Source: a bacterium
GTDB lineage: Bacteria > Bacillota_I > Bacilli_A > RFN20 > CAG-826
NCBI GenBank assembly: GCA_019421105.1
Contig: JAHZFY010000020.1
Coordinates: 1 to 14,828, forward strand
Direction of reading: 5' to 3'
DNA: 14,828 bases
Below, in pieces: positions 6,216 through 12,667 of this stretch (the first letter of the stretch is position 1; each line of letters begins with the position of its first letter). Below the pieces are notes generated by a model. The model made no database searches and had not been told where the DNA came from. It saw only the letters and a program-made list of their open reading frames with translations. The position numbers were made by a program, and so were the translations under genes.

Positions 6216-6626
6216 GTGAGTAAAAAAATCGCAAAAGTCGTGAAAATGGAACTTCCTGGCGGCGAAGCTAAACCAGGTCCAAAACTTGCTTCCGCTGGTG
6301 TTGTTATGCCAAAGTTTTGTACAGACTTTAATGCAAAAACAGCTGACCGCAAAGGCGAAATCGTTCCAGTTATCATCACTGCTTATGAAGACAAAACATT
6401 CAGCTTTGTCATCAAAACATCTCCAGTTGCTGGTTTAATCTTAAAAGCCGCTGGAATCGCTAAGGGTTCTGCAAACCCAAAACAAATCGTCGGTAAAATT
6501 ACAAGAGACGATTTAAGAAAAATTGCAGAATATAAAATGCCAGATTTAAACTGCCATGATATCGAAGCAGCTATGAAAATAGTTGAAGGTTCATGCAAAA
6601 ATATGGGCGTTAAGGTTGTTGACTAA
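6216..6626 (+). CDS. rplK: 50S ribosomal protein L11
   Basis: A 136-residue L11 that, with 23S rRNA, forms the GTPase-associated centre at the stalk base. The start is GTG, with AGGAGG (6202-6207) eight bases upstream. The N-terminal domain (KVVKMELPGGEAKPGP, then FCTDFNAKTADRKGEIVPVIITAYEDKTF) and the rRNA-binding C-terminal domain (AAGIAKGS, TRDDLRKIAEYKMPDLN, AAMKIVEGSCKNMG) are clear. It is about five residues shorter than the common 141. Most of the loss is in the proline-rich loop: the usual PPVGPALGQAG is reduced to PKLASAG (about residues 22-28), removing four residues including conserved prolines that contact thiopeptide antibiotics. The stop overlaps the rplA ribosome binding site, so the two genes are translationally close. 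Confidence 0.97.
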   Translation: MSKKIAKVVKMELPGGEAKPGPKLASAGVVMPKFCTDFNAKTADRKGEIVPVIITAYEDKTFSFVIKTSPVAGLILKAAGIAKGSANPKQIVGKITRDDLRKIAEYKMPDLNCHDIEAAMKIVEGSCKNMGVKVVD

Positions 6627-6640
6627 GGAGGAAACTAAGC

Positions 6641-7330
6641 ATGAAAAGATCTAAAAAATATAATGCCGTTAACGAATTAGTTGACCATTCAAAATTATAC
6701 ACAATCGAAGAAGCAGCAGAATTAGTCAAAAAGACTTCCACTGTTAAATTCGATGCTACTATCGGTGTCTCCTTACATTTAGATGTCGATATGAAACAAG
6801 CAGATCAACAAGTAAGAGGAACTCTCATTCTCCCACATGGTAATGGTAAAACAAAACGCGTTTTAGCCATCACTAGCAAAGTTGAAGATGCTAAAGCTGC
6901 CGGTGCGGATTTTGTCGGTGGTAAAGAAATGTTAGAAAAAATCCAAAAAGAATCTTGGTTTGATTACGATGTCATCGTCGCTACTCCAGATATGATGGGC
7001 GAACTTGGTAAAATGGGCCGTATCCTTGGTCCAAAAGGTTTAATGCCAAACCCAAAAACTGGAACAGTCTCACCTGATATCGCTAAAGCAATCAACGAAA
7101 TCAAGGCTGGTAAAGTTGAATACCGCTGCGATCGTGATGGCAATATGCACATCGCTTTTGCAAAAGTATCATTTGAAACTAGCAAAATTGTCGATAACTT
7201 AAACGCTATCGTCTCTACAATCGTCAGAGTTCGTCCAGCTGCAGTTAAAGGCACTTACATTGCAAATGCTGTCATCCATACGACCATGGGTCCTAGCATT
7301 AAAATTACCTTTGATGGTTTAGGTCGTTAA
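6641..7330 (+). CDS. rplA: 50S ribosomal protein L1
   Basis: A 229-residue L1, the full usual length. It binds helices 76-78 of 23S rRNA to make the mobile L1 stalk that moves deacylated tRNA out of the E site, and in many bacteria it also represses its own operon by binding the rplK leader. Visible motifs are RGTLILPHGNGKTKRV (about residues 59-74) and the family signature GRILGPKGLMPNPKTGTV (about 126-143). The C-terminal VRVRPAAVKGTYI and the final GPSIKITFD are also typical. The ribosome binding site AAGGAGG overlaps the rplK stop codon, 14 bases upstream. A 161-base gap holding the L10 leader follows. Confidence 0.97.
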   Translation: MKRSKKYNAVNELVDHSKLYTIEEAAELVKKTSTVKFDATIGVSLHLDVDMKQADQQVRGTLILPHGNGKTKRVLAITSKVEDAKAAGADFVGGKEMLEKIQKESWFDYDVIVATPDMMGELGKMGRILGPKGLMPNPKTGTVSPDIAKAINEIKAGKVEYRCDRDGNMHIAFAKVSFETSKIVDNLNAIVSTIVRVRPAAVKGTYIANAVIHTTMGPSIKITFDGLGR

Positions 7331-7344
7331 TATTAAGTTTGAAA

Positions 7345-7475
7345 AGATTTCAATATACCAAAGACAGTAACGGCCAAGTGGCTTAATAATTCAACGTTAC
7401 CGAGGGAATACATATCAAATATTGTTTCTCCTTGTTTTAGGAACTACGTATATTGGAGCCTCAACTAAAAAAATG
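7345..7475 (+). ncRNA. Ribosomal protein L10 leader
   Basis: The gap before rplJ matches the Firmicute L10 leader. CAATATAC (7351-7358) pairs over eight bases with GTATATTG (7448-7455) to close it. Inside, GTAACG (7367-7372) pairs with CGTTAC (7395-7400), capped by GCC-AAGT-GGC. The sequences flanking this hairpin, CCAAAGACAG before it and CCGAGG after it, resemble those I know from Bacillus leaders. The rRNA-like fold is bound by L10 or the L10(L12)4 complex, lowering translation of rplJ-rplL when L10 is in excess. I see no clear promoter or terminator in the gap, so it is probably transcribed from the rplK promoter. Confidence 0.85.
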
Positions 7476-7491
7476 AAAAGGAGGTAAAACG

Positions 7492-7977
7492 ATGAATCAA
7501 GCAACTCTTAATGCGAAAAAAGCAGTAGTTGAAGAATTAGTTGCCAAAATTAAAGATTCTCAAACAACTGTCGTTTGTGAATACCGTGGTTTAACGGTTG
7601 CTCAAATGGAAACTTTACGTAAACAATTACGTGAAAACGATGCAGTTATTGGTGTTTATAAAAACTCATTAGTTGCACGTGCATTAGTTGAATGTGGCAA
7701 AGATGACCTTGCAAAACTTATGGAAGGTCCTAACGCTGTCATCTTCTCAAAAGATGTCATCGCTGGCGCTAAAGTCGCTGCTAAATTCGCCAAAAAGAAT
7801 GAAAATCTCGTTTTAAAAGGCGGCCTTGTTGAAGGCCAAGTCATGGATGCTAAAGGCATCAAAGAGATCGCCAACCTACCAGGTAGAGATGGCTTAATCT
7901 CAATGTTCTTATCGGTGTTACAAGCACCAGTTCGCCAATTCGCTTGCGCAGTTAAAGCAGTGGCTGACAAACAATAG
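7492..7977 (+). CDS. rplJ: 50S ribosomal protein L10
   Basis: A 161-residue L10, the scaffold of the ribosomal stalk. The N-terminal rRNA-binding domain shows KKAVVEELVAKIKDSQTTVVCEYRGLTVAQMETLRKQLR in pieces typical of the family, with VYKNSLVARAL (about residues 55-65) and the GPNAVIFS motif (about 79-86). The C-terminal helix (GLISMFLSVLQAPVRQFACAVKAV), where L7/L12 dimers dock, is intact. A strong AAGGAGGT (7478-7485) precedes the ATG. The stop is TAG, the only non-TAA stop in the window; rplL follows after 19 bases. Confidence 0.97.
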   Translation: MNQATLNAKKAVVEELVAKIKDSQTTVVCEYRGLTVAQMETLRKQLRENDAVIGVYKNSLVARALVECGKDDLAKLMEGPNAVIFSKDVIAGAKVAAKFAKKNENLVLKGGLVEGQVMDAKGIKEIANLPGRDGLISMFLSVLQAPVRQFACAVKAVADKQ

Positions 7978-7996
7978 CCAATAGGAGGAATTAAAA

Positions 7997-8371
7997 ATGG
8001 CAAAATTAACAAAAGAAGAAATTATCGCTTCATTAAAAGAAATGACAGTCGTTGAATTAAACGAATTAGTTAAAGCAGTCGAAGAAGAATTCGGCGTTAC
8101 AGCAGCCGCTCCAGTTGCAGCCGCTGCAGCACCAGCTGAAGAAGAAACAGCAAAAGGACCAGCAGAAGTTTCCTTAATTCTTAAATCCTGCGGTGCTTCA
8201 AAAGTTGGCGTTATCAAAGCTGTCCAAGCTATCACTGGCTTAGGCTTAATGGATGCTAAAAAATTAGTCGACTCTGCACCAGCTCCAATCAAAGAACACA
8301 TTTCTCCAGTCGAAGCTGAAGAACACAAAAAAGCTTTAGTCGCTGCTGGCGCTGAAGTTGAAATTAAATAA
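7997..8371 (+). CDS. rplL: 50S ribosomal protein L7/L12
   Basis: A 124-residue stalk protein, present in several copies per ribosome, that recruits and activates the translational GTPases. The N-terminal dimerisation helix pair (LTKEEIIASLKEMTVVELNELVKAVEEEFG in pieces) is followed by the Ala/Pro-rich hinge (about residues 35-52) and the C-terminal factor-binding domain with KVGVIKAVQAITGLGLMDAKKLVD. The domain ends in the usual GAEVEIK. AGGAGG sits nine bases upstream. A Cys is present in the C-terminal domain (LKSCGASK) where Ala is common; I attach no function to it. The gene is 27 bases from the next. Confidence 0.98.
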   Translation: MAKLTKEEIIASLKEMTVVELNELVKAVEEEFGVTAAAPVAAAAAPAEEETAKGPAEVSLILKSCGASKVGVIKAVQAITGLGLMDAKKLVDSAPAPIKEHISPVEAEEHKKALVAAGAEVEIK

Positions 8372-8398
8372 GTTTTAACTGATTAAACCCTTATATTT

Positions 8399-9031
8399 AT
8401 GCCTCAATATTTTGACTCAAATCCAACCATTAAATCTAAATTAAGAGAAATTGAATTTGATTTTTTGGGGCGTAAATTATCATTTATAAGTGATAACGGG
8501 GTATTTTCAAAAAACGAAATAGATGAGGGGACGAGTATTCTTTTGAATACCATCGTCCCACTTCGTCTAAGTGGACATATTTTAGATTTAGGATGTGCTT
8601 ATGGTGCAATTGGGCTTACTCTTGCATCATTTAATAGCGATGCGCGCGTCACTTGTGCGGATGTAAATGAGCGCGCTATATCCTTATGTAAAGAAAATGT
8701 CAAACGACTTCATCTTCAAGAACAAGTAAATGTGGTCATTTCTGACCGATTTGCTAACTTAGAAGGAACATTTGATTCAATTGTGATCAACCCACCCATC
8801 AGAGCGGGTAAAAAAGTAACATACGCTATGTATGTAGAATCTTATGATCATTTAGTTGATAACGGTTCTATGTTTATCGTCATAAGAAAAGCTCAAGGAG
8901 CGCCGAGCGCTTTGGAATATCTCGAAAGCATATTCTCAAGCGTTGCTGTGCTTAAAAAAAGCCGTGGGTATTGGATTATTCAGGCGATAAAAACAAAAGA
9001 TATTAAATCAAAGGAGCCAGGTAATGAGTAA
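8399..9031 (+). CDS. rsmC: 16S rRNA (guanine-N2) methyltransferase, RsmC/YbxB family
   Basis: A 210-residue class I SAM-dependent methyltransferase, collinear over its whole length with Bacillus YbxB, which sits at the same place between rplL and rpoB. Motif I is LDLGCAYGAIGLTLAS (about residues 62-77), the acidic loop is CADVNERA (about 90-97), and motif IV is NPPIRAGKK (about 130-138), the NPP signature of N-methylating enzymes. The E. coli homologue RsmC modifies G1207 of 16S rRNA; the half-size form here lacks the N-terminal duplicated domain, as in other Firmicutes. No Shine-Dalgarno sequence precedes the ATG (the upstream bases are CCCTTATATTT), so translation may depend on coupling to rplL 27 bases upstream. 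Its 3' end overlaps rpoB by eight bases. The substrate site is inferred from the family. Confidence 0.92.
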   Translation: MPQYFDSNPTIKSKLREIEFDFLGRKLSFISDNGVFSKNEIDEGTSILLNTIVPLRLSGHILDLGCAYGAIGLTLASFNSDARVTCADVNERAISLCKENVKRLHLQEQVNVVISDRFANLEGTFDSIVINPPIRAGKKVTYAMYVESYDHLVDNGSMFIVIRKAQGAPSALEYLESIFSSVAVLKKSRGYWIIQAIKTKDIKSKEPGNE

Positions 9032-12000
9032 AGAAACTAATATAAGAGACATTAAAGAATTGAAAGTTTTGAATAATAATCGCGTAAATTATTCAAAAAT
9101 TTCTGGCAATTTATCTTTGCCTAATCTTGTCGAAATTCAAACTAAATCTTATCAAGAATTCTTAGATAAAGGTTTAAATGAAGTATTCGAAGAAACTTTC
9201 CCAATTGTCAATTATACCGATACATTAGAAATTTCTTATGTCGGTATGAATTTTGGCAAACCAAAACATACATTCTTAGAATGTAAAGAACGCGATTTAA
9301 CATATAATATTCCAATGTATATCCAAGTTAGATTACGTCATAAACCAGATAATGTCATGTCTGAATCTAACGTTTTTATGGGTGATTTACAACTTATGAC
9401 TAACTCTGGCACATTCATCATCAATGGTGCTGAAAGAGTTATCGTTTCTCAATTGGTTAGATCTCCTGGTGCATACATGTCTAAAACCATGGATAAAAAA
9501 TCTGGTAAATACATTTACAATGCTGATTTAATTCCAGGTAGAGGTACATGGTTACAATTTGAAAGCGATCAAAAAGATATTTTATCTATTCGTATCGACC
9601 GTCAAAGAAAAATGAATGTTGGTACATTCTTAAAAGCTATTGGTTTAGAAGAAGCTGACACTATCATCAAATTATTTGGTGAAAGAGAAAACTTGATCAA
9701 TACTTTGAAAAAGAATGAAGATATCACTGAAGAACCAGCATTAAAGAAATTAAATTATACAGTCAGTGAATGTGCATTGGTCGATATTTTCCGTAAATTA
9801 AAACCAGGTGAACCTGTTACTTATGAAGGTATCATCAATGTTTTATATCAAAAATTCTTTGATGAAAAACGTTATGATTTAGGTCGTGCTGGTCGATATA
9901 AATACGCGATGAAGTTAGGTGTTTACAATCGTTTACCTAACATGATTTTAGCTGAAAATTTAGTCTCTGCTGATGGTGAAATCGTCTATAAAAAAGGACA
10001 TAAATTAACAGAAGCAGAAGTCGAAGCCTTAAGAGATGAAGAATTCTTTGAAAAAGGCGCTCATACTAAAAAATTAAAAGTTAACGAAAAATTAGATACT
10101 AACTCAATTGTTAACATTGTTAAAGTTTATACAAATGATAATAAAGACACTGTCGCTAATATCATTGGTACTGACTTAAATTTAACATTATCAAGAGTTA
10201 CTATCTCTGATATGGTTGCAACTTTCTCATATTTTATGAACATTCAAGATGGTATCGGTAAAACTGATGATATCGATCATTTAGGCAACCGTAGAATTCG
10301 TTGTGTCGGTGAATTGATTCAAAACCAATTCCGTGTTGGCTTAGCTAAAATGGTTAAAGCTGTCCAACAAAAAATGTCTACATCTGACATTCAAGACGCA
10401 ACACCTAAAAAACTTATTAACATTCGTCCATTAACATCGTCGATTCGCGAATTCTTTGCGCAATCTCAGCTTTCGCAGTTCATGGACCAAGTTAACCCAT
10501 TAGCAGAATTGACAAATAAACGTCGTTTATCTGCTTTAGGTCCTGGTGGTTTAACACGTGACCGTGCTTCTAGTGAAGTTCGTGACGTCCATTATTCCCA
10601 CTATGGTAGAATTTGTCCTATTGAAACACCTGAAGGACAAAACATCGGTTTGATTAATAACTTAGCTACATACGCTAAGATTAACCGTTATGGTTTTATT
10701 GAAACTCCATATCGTAAAGTTGATCATAGTACAGGTAGAGCTATCGTTTTAGATGGTGAAGAAAATACTGAATACTTAGATGCAATGAGAGAATTTGATT
10801 ACTACATTGCTGAAGCTAATATCAACTTAGGCGAAGATGGTGAAATTTTAGATGAAAACGTCATCGCTAGATATAGAGGTGAAAACGTCTTAGTCGCTCG
10901 TGAAGATGTTGACTATGTTGACGTTTCTCCAAAACAAATCGTCTCTATTGCCGCGGCATGTATTCCTTTCTTAGAAAACGATGATACTACTCGTGCTTTG
11001 ATGGGTGCTAACATGCAACGTCAAGCATTACCATTATTAAGACCTACTGCACCATTAGTTGGTACAGGTATGGAACATCAAATCGCTAAAGACTCTGGTT
11101 TAGCAGTCATCGCTAGTGAAGATGGTGAAGTCATCTACACTGATTCTTGCTGTGTCAAAGTCAAAGAAGGCGATAATGTTCGTACATACACACTTCAAAA
11201 ATTTGAACCAACTAACCAAGGTACTTGCATCAATCAACACTCTATCGTCAAAATTGGTGATCAAGTTAAAAAAGGTGAAATCATCGCTGATGGTCCAGCT
11301 ATGCAAAATGGTGATTTAGCCTTAGGTCAAAACGTTACAATCGCATTCATGACATGGAATGGTTATAACTATGAAGACGCTATCATCATGTCTAAAAGAT
11401 TAGTTAAAGAAGATGTTTACACATCTATTCATATTGAAGAACACATCATCGAATGTCGTGAAACCAAATTAGGTGATGAAGAATTCACTCGCGATATTCC
11501 AAATGTTGGTGAAGATGCTAAAGCATTCCTTGATGAAAGAGGTATCATTATTCCTGGTGCCGAAGTCAAAGAAGGCGACATTTTAGTTGGTAAAGTTACT
11601 CCAAAAGGACAAACAGAACCTACTCCAGAAGAAAAATTATTAATGGCCATCTTTGCTGAAAAAACAAAAGAAGGAAAAGATGCTTCCTTACGTGTTCCAC
11701 ATGGTGGAAGCGGTATCGTTTTAGATGTCAAGATTTCAAGACGTGTCGATGGTGACGATGTCCCACCAGGCGTCAATGAAGTCGTTAGAGTTTACGTCGT
11801 ACAAAAACGTAAAATTTCTGAAGGTGACAAGATGTCTGGACGTCATGGTAACAAAGGTGTTATCTCTCGTATTTTACCTGTTGAAGATATGCCATATTTA
11901 CCAGATGGCACTCCAATCGACATCATGTTAAACCCATTAGGCGTTCCATCTCGTATGAACATCGGTCAAATTTTAGAAGTCCATTTAGGTATGGCATTAA

Positions 12001-12653
12001 AGAAATTAGGTTATAAGATTGCTACTCCTGTCTTTGATGGTATTAGCAATGAAGAAATCTTTGATTTAATGAAAAAAGCTAACATGGATCCAGATGGTAA
12101 AACTGTCTTATATGATGGCCGTACTGGTGAAAGATTTGACGAAAGAATTACAGTTGGCGTCATGTATATGATTAAACTCGTCCACATGGTCGATGATAAA
12201 TTACACGCTCGTGCAACTGGTCCATATTCATTAGTTACACAGCAACCATTGGGTGGTAAAGCTCAAAACGGTGGTCAAAGATTCGGTGAAATGGAAGTCT
12301 GGGCCTTAGAAGCTTATGGTGCCGCTCACATTTTACAAGAAATCTTAACTATTAAATCTGATGATAGAGTCGGAAGAAGAAAAACTTATGAATCTATCAT
12401 TAAAGGTATGCAAATACCAAAACCTGGCATTCCTGAAGCCTTCAAAGTTATGGTTAAGGAATTACAATCTCTTGCTATGGATGTCCGCTTATTAGATTCT
12501 GATGGACAACGCATCGATATGGATGCATTAGCAAAAGATGCGGTCAAAGAAGAAAGAAAGATTGATTCATCACTTCGTTCTATGACTGATCAATCAATTG
12601 TTGATACTGAAGAGGGCTCATTTACAAGTGTGAGTTCATCTTTAGATGATTAA
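9024..12653 (+). CDS. rpoB: DNA-directed RNA polymerase subunit beta
   Basis: A complete 1209-residue beta subunit, the usual size for Bacilli. Clear landmarks are the rifampicin region FFAQSQLSQFMDQVNP, then ALGPGGLTRDRA, RICPIETPEGQNIGLI, the NYEDAIIMSKRL segment near the active site, TPKGQTEPTPEEKLL, GDKMSGRHGNKGV, GVPSRMNIGQI, and GGQRFGEMEVWALEAYGAA near the C-terminus. The tail after about residue 1180 is acidic and Ser-rich. Residue 498 (codon AAT at 10515-10517), equivalent to E. coli His526, is Asn, a substitution associated with rifampicin insensitivity. The start lies inside the methyltransferase gene with AAGGAG (9011-9016) seven bases upstream. The stop overlaps the rpoC ribosome binding site. 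Confidence 0.98.
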   Translation: MSKETNIRDIKELKVLNNNRVNYSKISGNLSLPNLVEIQTKSYQEFLDKGLNEVFEETFPIVNYTDTLEISYVGMNFGKPKHTFLECKERDLTYNIPMYIQVRLRHKPDNVMSESNVFMGDLQLMTNSGTFIINGAERVIVSQLVRSPGAYMSKTMDKKSGKYIYNADLIPGRGTWLQFESDQKDILSIRIDRQRKMNVGTFLKAIGLEEADTIIKLFGERENLINTLKKNEDITEEPALKKLNYTVSECALVDIFRKLKPGEPVTYEGIINVLYQKFFDEKRYDLGRAGRYKYAMKLGVYNRLPNMILAENLVSADGEIVYKKGHKLTEAEVEALRDEEFFEKGAHTKKLKVNEKLDTNSIVNIVKVYTNDNKDTVANIIGTDLNLTLSRVTISDMVATFSYFMNIQDGIGKTDDIDHLGNRRIRCVGELIQNQFRVGLAKMVKAVQQKMSTSDIQDATPKKLINIRPLTSSIREFFAQSQLSQFMDQVNPLAELTNKRRLSALGPGGLTRDRASSEVRDVHYSHYGRICPIETPEGQNIGLINNLATYAKINRYGFIETPYRKVDHSTGRAIVLDGEENTEYLDAMREFDYYIAEANINLGEDGEILDENVIARYRGENVLVAREDVDYVDVSPKQIVSIAAACIPFLENDDTTRALMGANMQRQALPLLRPTAPLVGTGMEHQIAKDSGLAVIASEDGEVIYTDSCCVKVKEGDNVRTYTLQKFEPTNQGTCINQHSIVKIGDQVKKGEIIADGPAMQNGDLALGQNVTIAFMTWNGYNYEDAIIMSKRLVKEDVYTSIHIEEHIIECRETKLGDEEFTRDIPNVGEDAKAFLDERGIIIPGAEVKEGDILVGKVTPKGQTEPTPEEKLLMAIFAEKTKEGKDASLRVPHGGSGIVLDVKISRRVDGDDVPPGVNEVVRVYVVQKRKISEGDKMSGRHGNKGVISRILPVEDMPYLPDGTPIDIMLNPLGVPSRMNIGQILEVHLGMALKKLGYKIATPVFDGISNEEIFDLMKKANMDPDGKTVLYDGRTGERFDERITVGVMYMIKLVHMVDDKLHARATGPYSLVTQQPLGGKAQNGGQRFGEMEVWALEAYGAAHILQEILTIKSDDRVGRRKTYESIIKGMQIPKPGIPEAFKVMVKELQSLAMDVRLLDSDGQRIDMDALAKDAVKEERKIDSSLRSMTDQSIVDTEEGSFTSVSSSLDD

Positions 12654-12667
12654 GGAGGTAAAGATCG

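Noticed and set aside
7331..7366. Internal promoter before the L10 leader (TTGAAA at 7339)
   Set aside because: No -10 element at suitable spacing; TATAC lies too close and is part of the closing stem of the leader.
7918..8328. Minus-strand 136-residue open frame opposite rplJ-rplL
   Set aside because: Ala/Ser-rich antisense shadow of the L7/L12 hinge and neighbouring codons; no ribosome binding site or family features.
8372..8398. Possible attenuator between rplL and the methyltransferase gene, as in E. coli rplL-rpoB
   Set aside because: Only a weak GTTT/AAAC pairing is present, with no GC stem and no T-run.
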